This document shows positions 1 through 6,050 of a stretch of DNA of 17,557 nt, piece after piece. The stretch covers positions 2,307 to 19,863 of the forward strand of contig DJJF01000019.1 of NCBI GenBank assembly GCA_002434005.1, written 5' to 3'. The translations under genes and the position numbers were made by a program. The DNA is from Candidatus Saccharibacteria bacterium UBA6575. GTDB taxonomy: Bacteria > Patescibacteriota > Saccharimonadia > Saccharimonadales > Saccharimonadaceae. The notes under the pieces are model-generated. The model was not told the DNA's origin and did no database searches. It was given only the letters and a program-made list of their open reading frames with translations. Within the stretch, counting starts at the first letter, position 1. Each line of letters opens with the position of its first letter.

Positions 1-1431
1 GGTATGTTCTTGGGCTTGGCGATTGGTGATACGCTCGGTATGCCTTTAGAGTTCAAACAGCGAGGCACTTTTACGCCGTTAGAAACGCTTGCTGAAGGTG
101 GACCTTTTAATTTATCCCTCGGTTATTGGACTGACGATACGTCAATGGCTCTATGTTTAGCTGATAGTATTCTTGCGAAACAAGGCTATGATTCGTATGA
201 CGTCATGGATCGGTATGCTGATTGGCAAGTTAATGGCTATAGAAGTTCAACAGGCGTATGTTTTGACATTGGCAATCAGGTGTCTTCGGCAATAGGTCAC
301 TATAAAGCTCAACCCGAAGTTGCTAGTGGCGAACAACGAACTGAATCGGCTGGGAATGGTTGTATTATGCGACTTGCACCAGTTGTGATTGCTTCAACGG
401 CAGCAAATAATAGTCTAAAGCGTACTATGCAACTTGCTGCTATTAGTGGTAGAGAAACTCACTATTCTACTCTTGCCGAAGAAGCAACAGCTCTATTCGC
501 TGGTTTGCTTTTTAACGCTGTGAGTGCAACTAACAAAGATGAAGTGTTGCAAATCCACACGACGGCAACGCAAGATACGCAGCTAATTACAGTCGTCAAT
601 CAAGCGAACAAAAAGACGGCAGATGAGTTAAAGCCTACGGGCTATATACTGGACACGTTGGAAGTAGCTGTCTGGGCGTTCATGACTACTGACAACTTCA
701 AAGACGGTGCACTCAAAGCAGTTAACTTAGGAGGTGATTCAGATACGATTGGTGCTGTTTACGGTCAGCTCGCAGGTGCATATTACGGTTTAGCTGGCAT
801 ACCGCAAGAGTGGCTTGAGCAGCTTTATGATTATAGTGATATAGTAAAATTAGCGGAGCAACTGACTGCTATTAAAACCTTTGGAATTATTAGAACACGA
901 TTCGCCGAAGATAAAGATGATAAGCGAGTACAATTAGTAAATAAGGAGAACCCGATGGCTGACGACAACCAACCGCAAGAACCATTAACAGATGAAGATA
1001 AGGCTGTACTGAAATCATGGAGTAATGTTGGCTCACCAGGCCCAGCACCTACAACACCCTTCGTGCCTACTGAGGAGCAAAGGCAGCAGTTTAAGCCAAT
1101 CAACACACCTAAGACAATAGCTGTAAATTGGAAGCTCGACCAAGAAGCATACAAGCGTTTACAGCTTGGTCATTTGGCTCACGAAATGGAAGACAAGTGG
1201 AACGTCTATATGGAAGATGACACTGTACATCTTCACCGTAGCTGGACTGGCATGGAGCTGTTTCGCTTTACTTTACAGCCAGCAGACAATGATACTTACA
1301 CGGTTAGCCAATTTGAAGTTGAGCAAGACCCAGAGCGATACACCGAAACAGACGAGCAAGCGATCCGTGATACGCTAAGCGAAGTATTTCAGGCAGTGCT
1401 TGGCGTAGCTTTATCTAACACAAAAGAGTAA
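1..1431 (+). CDS. ADP-ribosylglycohydrolase (DraG/ARH family) with extra C-terminal domain, 5'-truncated
   Basis: Members of this family remove ADP-ribose from proteins or other targets, using two Mg ions held by Asp/Thr residues. Numbered from the ATG at 4, the metal-site motifs are GD at 8-9, TDDT at 43-46 and GGDSDT at 243-248, all intact. The family usually has a few more residues before the GD motif, and the codon at 1-3 (Gly) fits that leading segment, so the true start probably lies before the window. Residues 1 to about 300 are the hydrolase. From about 318 to 475 there is a separate acidic domain containing the conserved-looking stretch EDKWNVY...HRSWTG; I recognise it only as an accessory domain of unknown role. 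An in-frame ATG at 955 with an AAGGAG box at 943-948 may also yield this domain alone. The family is sure; the substrate is unknown. TAA stop at 1429-1431. Confidence 0.9.
   Translation, partial: GMFLGLAIGDTLGMPLEFKQRGTFTPLETLAEGGPFNLSLGYWTDDTSMALCLADSILAKQGYDSYDVMDRYADWQVNGYRSSTGVCFDIGNQVSSAIGHYKAQPEVASGEQRTESAGNGCIMRLAPVVIASTAANNSLKRTMQLAAISGRETHYSTLAEEATALFAGLLFNAVSATNKDEVLQIHTTATQDTQLITVVNQANKKTADELKPTGYILDTLEVAVWAFMTTDNFKDGALKAVNLGGDSDTIGAVYGQLAGAYYGLAGIPQEWLEQLYDYSDIVKLAEQLTAIKTFGIIRTRFAEDKDDKRVQLVNKENPMADDNQPQEPLTDEDKAVLKSWSNVGSPGPAPTTPFVPTEEQRQQFKPINTPKTIAVNWKLDQEAYKRLQLGHLAHEMEDKWNVYMEDDTVHLHRSWTGMELFRFTLQPADNDTYTVSQFEVEQDPERYTETDEQAIRDTLSEVFQAVLGVALSNTKE
943..957 (+). promoter_or_regulatory. 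internal Shine-Dalgarno and in-frame ATG inside the ADP-ribosylglycohydrolase gene
   Basis: AAGGAG at 943-948 lies 6 nt before an ATG at 955 that is in frame with the hydrolase. It falls exactly at the junction between the catalytic domain and the C-terminal domain (Met 318). Initiation here would give a 158-aa protein ending at the same stop. It could also be a relic of two genes that were joined. Seen directly; use in the cell is inferred. Confidence 0.5.
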
Positions 1432-1468
1432 TTACGATTCAAATTCTTCGTCATTGTATAATATGTTT

Positions 1469-1592
1469 TTTAACAGGGGTCGCCGAAAATAACACAACCA
1501 CTTGACAAGCACCTATGTCGCTAAAAATCATAGTCTACCCCTGTTAGACTATGACCGACAACGTTTATTGTGCGACACCTGTCCCTGTTAAA
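1469..1592. repeat. long imperfect palindrome with a 10-bp perfect central hairpin
   Basis: The outer arms 1469-1478 and 1583-1592 are perfectly complementary over 10 bp (TTTAACAGGG / CCCTGTTAAA). Next to them GTCGC at 1479-1483 pairs with GCGAC at 1572-1576. At the centre, 1528-1537 pairs with 1545-1554 (10 bp, 7-nt loop), extended by TGTCG at 1516-1520 with CGACA at 1556-1560. On the minus strand the central stem is followed by TTTTT, so it might also act as a weak terminator. The overall shape resembles a small foldable element (MITE-like, or an attC-like recombination site with AAC/GTT ends), but the left end misses the attC core consensus at one base. It fills most of the gap between two plus-strand genes. 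Confidence 0.55.
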
Positions 1593-1623
1593 TAGCACGA
1601 TACTATGCAACAATAAGAGCATT

Positions 1624-2178
1624 ATGTCAGAGACAATTCAGATTATTGCGGCAGCTACTGGTTTGGTAGGTGCAATCGGCGGTGTTCTAATTTCATACCT
1701 TACGCTTAGGCATACCTTTAGGAAGGATCGTCACACAGTCCGATTGCAGATTGCCAAGAGTATTTTGGCTTGGCCCCAGCCTGGCACGACAAAACCGAAG
1801 TTTGATAAAGACCAGCTTACATTCAGTGTTGCCAATGTAGGAGCAAAAGAATTTACCGTAGTTTCTGTTGGGCTCAAGATTGGTCGCAGGAGCGGTGGTC
1901 GCTATATTAACCAGCCTTTTGGAACAGTAACTGTGCCTTACAAGCTACAACCCGATGAGACATGTAACTTCTGGACGGATTATAAGAAGATAACTAAGGG
2001 CATTGAGAAACCCAAGCTCTACAGCAAAGTAAAAATCATAGGTTATGTGAGCGACTATCTAGGTAACACATTTTACTCAAATAGCCTGACCGTTGTTCTA
2101 AAAGAAACACGCCGAGCAAAGGCTTGGAGCTGGGTTAAGAAGCAATCCAACAGCCTACTGACACTATTACGCCCGTAG
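1624..2178 (+). CDS. single-pass membrane protein of unknown function
   Basis: The product is 184 aa from the ATG at 1624. An in-frame GTG at 1570 exists, but it lies inside the palindrome arm and the residues after it look non-protein-like, so the ATG is preferred; the ribosome site is weak (AAGAG). Residues 5-27 form one hydrophobic helix (IIAAATGLVGAIGGVLISYL), followed by a basic stretch (RHTFRKDRH) and a soluble domain of about 140 residues that looks beta-rich, ending in a basic, Ser/Lys-rich tail. The helix-then-basic order suggests N-terminus out and soluble domain in the cytoplasm; that is inference. A TACTAT box at 1601-1606 could be its -10. I do not recognise the family. It stands alone between the palindrome and a gene-poor stretch. 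TAG stop at 2176-2178. Confidence 0.75.
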   Translation: MSETIQIIAAATGLVGAIGGVLISYLTLRHTFRKDRHTVRLQIAKSILAWPQPGTTKPKFDKDQLTFSVANVGAKEFTVVSVGLKIGRRSGGRYINQPFGTVTVPYKLQPDETCNFWTDYKKITKGIEKPKLYSKVKIIGYVSDYLGNTFYSNSLTVVLKETRRAKAWSWVKKQSNSLLTLLRP

Positions 2179-2194
2179 CCTAAAGGACCACTTC

Positions 2195-2344
2195 CTAAAG
2201 TGTTATGCGTCCACCGTTGTTGTCTGATACTGTTGTTTCGTTCAGTTGAGCAAGACTCCCGTCTTCGTCAGCGTCTTGCAATAACTTCATAAGCATCGCT
2301 AACGTTTGACCCTGCTCAACCAGAGTAGATTGGGCTACACCCAT
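2195..2344 (-). CDS. small ORF (49 codons) behind a promoter and structured leader
   Basis: From the ATG at 2344 the minus strand is open for 49 codons to TAG at 2195-2197. The frame is in fact open back to 2410, but no ATG, GTG or TTG lies upstream except a TTG two codons before. The peptide is acidic and helix-like (LVEQGQTLAMLMKLLQDADE, then a polar tail) with no membrane segment or signal peptide. A GGGG run 6 nt before the ATG is the only ribosome-site candidate. The ATG sits within the outer stem of a hairpin (2339-2394). Support comes from the promoter at 2457-2485 and protein-like composition; there is no recognised family. It could be a regulated small protein or the tail of a decayed gene. 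Confidence 0.4.
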   Translation of the reverse strand: MGVAQSTLVEQGQTLAMLMKLLQDADEDGSLAQLNETTVSDNNGGRITL

Positions 2345-2450
2345 ATACAACCCCAGCCGATGTTTTGTTCGGCTCGTTAGATTTATATATGGGTGACCAA
2401 GACTAGTGTCTTACTGGTCGCTGCATCGCACCCTGATGCAATCGTTCTCA
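2339..2450 (-). ncRNA. predicted structured leader RNA with three consecutive hairpins (minus strand)
   Basis: Read from the predicted start near 2450, the minus-strand RNA can form: hairpin 1, TGCATC/GATGCA (2435-2440 with 2422-2427, 7-nt loop); hairpin 2, GACC/GGTC plus AAGAC/GTCTT (2395-2419, 4-nt loop, 3-nt bulge); and hairpin 3, a 9-bp outer stem (2386-2394 with 2339-2347) enclosing AGCCGA/TCGGCT (2369-2374 with 2355-2360). Hairpin 3 holds the ATG of the 49-codon ORF, so folding could hide the start. No known riboswitch class is recognised. Structure is by eye; function is inferred. Confidence 0.4.
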
Positions 2451-2456
2451 CCTTTA

Positions 2457-2485
2457 ATTATACTCTTTTTGCTTATGTTTTGCAA
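2457..2485 (-). promoter_or_regulatory. strong minus-strand promoter
   Basis: On the minus strand a -35 box TTGCAA (2480-2485) is followed by exactly 17 nt and a consensus -10 TATAAT (2457-2462). Transcription would start near 2450 and run into the hairpin cluster and the 49-codon ORF. Confidence 0.65.
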
Positions 2486-2498
2486 GTGCTTACATAAG
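2472..2498. promoter_or_regulatory. operator-like inverted repeat around the -35 box
   Basis: CTTATGT (2472-2478) and ACATAAG (2492-2498) are perfect 7-bp inverted arms separated by 13 nt. They straddle the -35 box of the minus-strand promoter, the usual place for a dimeric repressor site. No regulator gene is recognised nearby. Confidence 0.45.
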
Positions 2499-2532
2499 AT
2501 AACTGGTTCAAACGCAAGCTGGTTAATGATAG

Positions 2533-2760
2533 TTAGTAAGTGTATATCTTGCCGCTTATCTGATTAGCGGACTCACTGTCGTCAATCGTTGCGACCACTG
2601 GTGCAGTATCTTTCTCATACTTCACTGTGTCCCATGTCTCATTTAAGGTGTTAAGTATACCCGCAAAATATGGTTCAATGTTATTCGCCTTTGAGCGACC
2701 AAGAAAAAATCTGTCCTTCTGGGCAGATTTTTTCTTGGCAATGGAGAATAGCGAGTATTG
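2533..2760 (-). pseudogene. open minus-strand frame of 75 codons lacking a start codon
   Basis: The minus strand is open from 2760 down to TAA at 2533-2535. The translation looks protein-like (for example DRFFLGRSKANNIEPYF and ETWDTVKYEKDTAPV), yet a TAG (2761-2763) lies directly upstream and there is no ATG, GTG or TTG in the first 50 codons or so. The first part of the frame runs through the terminator hairpin at 2699-2738. It may be the 3' remnant of a gene whose front has been replaced by the muramidase gene, or chance. No family recognised. Confidence 0.25.
2699..2738. terminator. bidirectional intrinsic terminator
   Basis: An 18-bp stem (2699-2716 with 2721-2738, one G-T wobble) with a TTCT loop has an A6 run in the left arm and a T6 run in the right arm, so it reads as stem plus U-tract on both strands. 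It insulates the muramidase gene from the gene-poor stretch to its left. Confidence 0.8.
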
Positions 2761-2765
2761 CTATA

Positions 2766-2781
2766 TATAATAGGAAAAGTG
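2766..2781 (+). promoter_or_regulatory. -10 box placed for a leaderless GTG start
   Basis: TATAAT at 2766-2771 is followed by 7 nt and the GTG at 2779, so transcription would begin at or next to the start codon. No good -35 is visible. An AGGA at 2772-2775 is too close (3 nt) to be a normal ribosome site. Confidence 0.5.
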
Positions 2782-3423
2782 CGTACTAAATTCATACAAA
2801 AACGACTTAGATACTTTAAGCGGTGGCAGAAACGTAATAAGTTCAAGCTCACTGTGTTAATTGTCCTTTTTTTAAGTGCCGCATTTGCCTATGCTGGATA
2901 TATGGGCAACCAACGACTTAGCGTCAATCCCAAATCATATACTCCCCTTCTTAACCTGATAGGGAAGGGAGAAAGCAATGGCAATTACAATGCGTACTAC
3001 GGAAATCCACGTAATACAGAGATCAAGTTTACGGATATGTCGATCAGTGCGGTTATGCGGTGGCAAAAGGAATATGTTGCTACGGGCAGCCCGAGTAGTG
3101 CTGTCGGTCGCTACCAAATTATCAGCGGCACATTGCAAGGTTTGGTTACGCAGCTTAACTTAGATATGAATCAAAAATTCGATGAGCAAACACAAGATGC
3201 CATGGCGATTGCACTACTTGAACGACGTGGTTCAATAGAATACGTCAACCAAGAGTTAAGCAAAGAAGATTTCGCCGCAAATCTAGCCAAAGAGTGGGCC
3301 GCACTTCCGAAGGTTATCGGGGAAAACCCTGAGCAAAGTTACTATGCCAACGATGGGCTTAATAAATCTCGTATTGAATCGAGAGCGGTCTTACGGGCAA
3401 TTGAGCCAATTACAGCTCACTAA
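2779..3423 (+). CDS. membrane-anchored phage-lambda-type lysozyme/muramidase (lytic transglycosylase-like)
   Basis: Enzymes of this type cut the glycan strands of peptidoglycan between MurNAc and GlcNAc. The protein is 214 aa from GTG 2779; a TTG at 2758 is also in frame but lies before the -10 box. A very basic N-terminus (residues 2-23) precedes one membrane helix (24-42), then the catalytic domain outside the cell. Landmarks shared with the lambda R endolysin are the GESNGNYN segment with the likely catalytic Glu 65, SAVGRYQIIS at 107-116, the TQDAMAIALLERRG segment and KEWAALP near the end. It is slightly longer than lambda R because of the anchor. No holin or phage gene is next to it, so it is more likely a cell-envelope or partner-directed enzyme than a prophage lysis gene; that is inference. 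Its end overlaps the convergent HEAT-like gene by 14 bp. TAA stop. Confidence 0.8.
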   Translation: MRTKFIQKRLRYFKRWQKRNKFKLTVLIVLFLSAAFAYAGYMGNQRLSVNPKSYTPLLNLIGKGESNGNYNAYYGNPRNTEIKFTDMSISAVMRWQKEYVATGSPSSAVGRYQIISGTLQGLVTQLNLDMNQKFDEQTQDAMAIALLERRGSIEYVNQELSKEDFAANLAKEWAALPKVIGENPEQSYYANDGLNKSRIESRAVLRAIEPITAH

Positions 3424-3934
3424 TTTGGTTAAGCAGTTTTGCTGCTCGTTTTTTAACAGCATTTGAGTGGTGATCTTGTTGTACTTCAAGTAATCGTATT
3501 GCCTCACTTGGTGATATGTGGCCGGTTTTAACAAAATGCACAAGTGCGGTCATGGTGTTAGCAGCTACGATCCAATCAACATTAACAGTGGCAATATTTG
3601 TCTTTAGTAAATCTATCGCTTTGCTACGCTGCGTATCACTAAGCCGTACTTCGCAAAAAATTTCTGCTAAATGCCACTGAATTGAAGGTTGATCAACTTT
3701 AGACACCTCATTAAGCAGGTCATCAATGTACGGCTCGAGCCAGCCAGGGTGCTCCCTGCCAACTTTCTCGAACGTATCAATTGCACGCATACGTACCCAC
3801 GCGTCTTCATGTGAAATACATGCATATAGCTCATCAAGTCTACTTTGGTCTGTAAGAACAGCTTCTAATACTTTAACTGCATCGCCTAGCGAATTTCTAT
3901 GACCACCTACTCTTAGCTGGTCAGCAAAGCTCAT
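3410..3934 (-). CDS. HEAT-repeat-like helical protein
   Basis: The product is 174 aa and almost entirely helical. Segments such as HEDAWVRMRAIDTFEKV, IQWHLAEIFCEVRLS, DWIVAANTMTALVHFV and HHSNAVKKRAAKLLNQI have the paired-helix pattern with conserved Asp/Arg positions typical of HEAT/armadillo-like repeats. No signal peptide, membrane helix or catalytic motif is seen, so a binding role in the cytoplasm is likely. It is the last gene of a minus-strand operon: its ATG (3934) overlaps the TGA of the DUF1905/YdeI gene as ATGA (3931-3934), implying coupled translation. Its 3' end overlaps the muramidase end by 14 bp. The fold class is fairly safe, the function unknown. Confidence 0.7.
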   Translation of the reverse strand: MSFADQLRVGGHRNSLGDAVKVLEAVLTDQSRLDELYACISHEDAWVRMRAIDTFEKVGREHPGWLEPYIDDLLNEVSKVDQPSIQWHLAEIFCEVRLSDTQRSKAIDLLKTNIATVNVDWIVAANTMTALVHFVKTGHISPSEAIRLLEVQQDHHSNAVKKRAAKLLNQISEL

Positions 3935-4491
3935 TTGGTTTGTTCTACTTCCATGAGTCGTCCACTTTTCATCAGGTATGGCTCGGTGCAGGCAGCAAGG
4001 TTAAAACAGCACGGCCGACGGTGCTTGCCATTTAGCTTCGAGATTGTCTTTTCAAGCCGGACCGCTTTAGTATCTTCGCTATGCGTGGCATTCATCCAGC
4101 GAATCCATTCCCAGCGAGCCATTGGTGTAATGTCTTTCCATTTTTCCTGTACCTTCTGCGGAGCGGTTTTGAGTGCCGTACTCAATTCTTTTGGTACTGT
4201 AGGTTCTGGCCAGATATCACTTTTTGTTATCATAACTCGTACAACATCGCCTGACCCAACTCCTGCCCTACCCTGCATGTCATTTGTTACGCGCATCCAA
4301 TGACTCCAGCGACCATCTGGCTCAAGAACGGTGGAAAATTCATGGCCGTTTAGAGTGCCCGTTACACTTATCTGCCCGCGTGCGCCAATTTTTAGGCTTT
4401 CGCCTTTCGGAACCGGCAAAATTACCCAATCTTTCAAAGTGTATAGTTTTGCTTCGAATTCCACTGGCTGTGATGCTACTTTGGTTGGCAT
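3931..4491 (-). CDS. DUF1905 plus YdeI/OmpD-associated family protein
   Basis: The ATG at 4491 is chosen (186 aa) because it lies 1 nt after the TGA of the VOC gene (TGAtATG) and because the family begins here; a further 10 residues upstream are open but would overlap the VOC gene. Residues about 10-95 match the DUF1905 beta-barrel (DWVILPVPKG, GTLNGHEF, GSGDVVRVMI), and about 97-155 match the YdeI/OmpD-associated domain (VPKELSTALKTAPQ, ARWEWIRWMNA, then a KTISKLNGK segment). The tail has the family-typical cysteines (RRPCCFNLAACTEP). The second domain has been linked by name to bacteriocin protection in other bacteria, but its biochemical role is not established. It is translationally coupled to both neighbours. 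Confidence 0.8.
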   Translation of the reverse strand: MPTKVASQPVEFEAKLYTLKDWVILPVPKGESLKIGARGQISVTGTLNGHEFSTVLEPDGRWSHWMRVTNDMQGRAGVGSGDVVRVMITKSDIWPEPTVPKELSTALKTAPQKVQEKWKDITPMARWEWIRWMNATHSEDTKAVRLEKTISKLNGKHRRPCCFNLAACTEPYLMKSGRLMEVEQTK

Positions 4492-4492
4492 A

Positions 4493-4849
4493 TCAACTTT
4501 TTCCAAAATGAGGATTATCAATCAGTCCAAGCAATTGCCCGTTCGGCTTTTCTACTGTCGCAACGATCACGCCGCCGCCAGTATTTGTAACTGGCTCATG
4601 GAGAGCGCAACCGTTCTGTAGCAGCTCGTCAACTGCTTGCTGCACGTTTTCTACGCCAAAGTAAGTGCGCGGGCCGTCAGCCATATTTGCGTTAGGGTCG
4701 AGCCCAAGCTCATAGCCACCAACTTCGAACCCTACATAGAAGGATTCGTTGAAGTATGGACCAAACCCAAGTACACCAGTCCACCACTTCACATCTTCTT
4801 CTAAGTTGTCAGAAGGATAGATTAGTGTTCGTAAGCCGAGTAATTTCAT
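4493..4849 (-). CDS. VOC-superfamily protein (glyoxalase/bleomycin-resistance fold)
   Basis: The 118-aa length fits a single VOC domain made of two beta-alpha-beta-beta-beta modules. Recognisable parts are the first strand (LLGLRTLIYPSD), the helix and strand DVKWWTGVLGFGPYF, YELGLDP in the first module, AVDELLQNG in the second helix, and the closing VEKPNGQLLGLIDNP. The first metal-ligand position, usually His in glyoxalase I and dioxygenases, is not His here (RTLIY), so a classical metal-dependent glyoxalase role is doubtful; binding or sequestration is possible. It is the first gene of the operon that continues into the DUF1905/YdeI and HEAT-like genes. A TATACT box sits 6 nt before its ATG, so the mRNA is probably leaderless. 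Confidence 0.8.
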   Translation of the reverse strand: MKLLGLRTLIYPSDNLEEDVKWWTGVLGFGPYFNESFYVGFEVGGYELGLDPNANMADGPRTYFGVENVQQAVDELLQNGCALHEPVTNTGGGVIVATVEKPNGQLLGLIDNPHFGKS

Positions 4850-4870
4850 ACATATAGTATACTGCTATAC
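4850..4870 (-). promoter_or_regulatory. -10 box and small inverted repeat for the VOC operon (leaderless type)
   Basis: On the minus strand TATACT (4856-4861) is followed by 6 nt and the ATG at 4849. GTATA (4857-4861) and TATAC (4866-4870) form an inverted repeat with a 4-nt spacer overlapping the -10, a possible operator. No clear -35 is seen. Confidence 0.45.
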
Positions 4871-4978
4871 AGCACATAAGTCCGTACTCAACAGCGAGGC
4901 CCGCCCCAGGGAACAACTCGTTACCGGCACTGCCTTAAATCTTGGGGACTTTTATTAACAATTAGTAGGAGTTCTAAG

Positions 4979-5152
4979 ATGTCAAAAATGACAAAGGAAG
5001 AACAAGCGAAGCACCACATGGATTGGTACGAGCTTAGCCATAAGAACTGGCGCTCATGGGGCAGCTGGTTCAGCTGGGGTTCGCCTGTCGGGCTCGGACT
5101 GTTTTTTATAGAAACAGCCGCCGCGATCTGGATTATCACCCAGGCGTTCTAG
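4979..5152 (+). CDS. 57-aa Trp-rich small membrane protein
   Basis: This gene is short but well supported: AGGAG at 4967-4971 lies 7 nt before ATG 4979, the stop TAG (5150-5152) is followed at once by a strong terminator, and the peptide is well formed. The first half is polar and charged (KEEQAKHHMDWYELSHKNWR), then comes a Trp/Gly segment (SWGSWFSWGSPVGLG) and a C-terminal hydrophobic helix at about 37-55 (GLGLFFIETAAAIWIITQAF). This suggests a small inner-membrane protein anchored by its C-terminus. Function unknown; I do not recognise a named family. It is a single-gene unit, with the VOC operon divergent on its left. Confidence 0.7.
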   Translation: MSKMTKEEQAKHHMDWYELSHKNWRSWGSWFSWGSPVGLGLFFIETAAAIWIITQAF

Positions 5153-5186
5153 TAAATAACACCCGGAAGTAACCGGGTGTTATTTA
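5153..5186. terminator. intrinsic terminator after the 57-aa gene
   Basis: A perfect 14-bp stem (5153-5166 with 5173-5186) with a 6-nt AAGTAA loop starts directly after the TAG of the 57-aa gene. The GC core is ACCCGG/CCGGGT and the flanks are A/T-rich, so it can also act on the minus strand. The next gene begins only 20 nt later. Confidence 0.8.
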
Positions 5187-5193
5187 TTTGGCG

Positions 5194-5208
5194 TACACTA
5201 AATGTATG
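5194..5208 (+). promoter_or_regulatory. -10 box placed for a leaderless ATG start
   Basis: TACACT at 5194-5199 is followed by 6 nt and ATG 5206. The local pattern (ending ATGTATG) closely mirrors that of the VOC gene. There is no Shine-Dalgarno sequence. Confidence 0.45.
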
Positions 5209-5889
5209 GCTGGTTACACTGGTAAAAAGAAGCTGATCATCTCATTCATCCTGTTCGATATCGTTATTGTTGGCGCAGTCTTATACTTGATACTATTCAG
5301 CCGAACCTCATCCGCGCCCGAGGCTCAAGTGGTGCCTGATCAGTCGGTTGAAACGACCCAGCAAACCCAGGCAGAACCGGCAGAAGCATATGAGGGAGTA
5401 GAAGAAACGGTTGCGAACGCTTTCACTGTCAAAGTTCCGAACGGCTGGAAAGCATCGATAGCAGATACCGGTAGCTTCCAGGCTATAATGTTCGCTCGGC
5501 CCGAGCAGCTGAACTCACTTGTGTACGATGCGAATGCGCAGCCGATTGTTGATCGCAATGGTATTCCAGCATGGAACGGCCTGACCGAGCATTTCTTTAT
5601 CCGCTTCGTACAGCCCTCGCAAGCATTCAACCCTGCGAATCATCAGGAAGTGTCATCGGAATCGTTCACGTTTGATGACGGTACAGTTGGCACAAAATTC
5701 TACGTACTCAAGCATGCTGCCGAGGCTCAAGCATACGGTGGCTTGCTTCGCGATAGTGAATGGCAAGGCCGCACGTATATTTACGAAAAGAACGGCATGC
5801 GTATCGAAGCACATCTGGCGCTTTATCCATCTAGTTCTATCGATAAAGATCTTTACGAAACAATCGTCCGCTCGATCAAATCATCATAG
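5206..5889 (+). CDS. membrane-anchored exported protein of unknown function
   Basis: The product is 227 aa from ATG 5206; a TTG at 5188 is in frame but lies in the terminator and promoter region. A short basic N-terminus (GKKK) leads into one membrane helix (residues about 9-31), then a low-complexity Pro/Glu/Gln/Thr linker (about 34-65), then a soluble domain from about 70 to the end with alternating strands (AFTVKVPNGWKASI, EHFFIRFVQP, TKFYVLKHAAEAQAYGG, GRTYIYEKNGMRIEAHLALY) and a final helix (DLYETIVRSIKSS). This layout suggests a domain held outside the membrane on a flexible stalk, similar to PsbP/Mog1-like or lipoprotein-type beta domains; the family is not identified. It appears to be a monocistronic gene. 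TAG stop at 5887-5889. Confidence 0.75.
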   Translation: MAGYTGKKKLIISFILFDIVIVGAVLYLILFSRTSSAPEAQVVPDQSVETTQQTQAEPAEAYEGVEETVANAFTVKVPNGWKASIADTGSFQAIMFARPEQLNSLVYDANAQPIVDRNGIPAWNGLTEHFFIRFVQPSQAFNPANHQEVSSESFTFDDGTVGTKFYVLKHAAEAQAYGGLLRDSEWQGRTYIYEKNGMRIEAHLALYPSSSIDKDLYETIVRSIKSS

Positions 5890-6041
5890 CCGCACAGCTG
5901 AGTTCCGAGCAAATAATAGACTGGAATCCCGACTTGCGAAAAGCTTACTCTGAAATACTGGATGAGGTAGACGATACATGGAGCAAGGTAGTCCAAGATC
6001 TTCGTATAGCTCCAAAAAAGATTCGCCTGCTGCTAGGGTGA
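5844..6041 (+). other. open frame with protein-like translation but no normal start
   Basis: Just after and overlapping the end of the exported-protein gene, a different frame stays open from 5844 to TGA 6039-6041. Its later part reads like real protein (EQIIDWNPDLRKAYSEIL, then DDTWSKVVQDLRIAPKKIRL). The only common start codon is TTG at 5934, giving 35 residues and no ribosome site. It may be a small gene with a rare start, or a remnant. The rest of the gap to 6051 shows nothing. Confidence 0.25.
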
Positions 6042-6050
6042 ACCGTCTAA

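Noticed and set aside
831..1154. Minus-strand ORF of 107 codons inside the ADP-ribosylglycohydrolase gene
   Set aside because: Antisense to a clear gene, no ribosome site, no recognisable domain.
2505..2513. GGTTCAAAC resembling a tRNA T-loop
   Set aside because: No acceptor stem, anticodon arm or CCA-compatible partner can be built around it on either strand.
2643..2852. Minus-strand ORF of 69 codons over the terminator and the start of the muramidase gene
   Set aside because: Composition is Arg/Leu/Phe-rich and not protein-like, it overlaps the muramidase 5' end and terminator, and it has no ribosome site.
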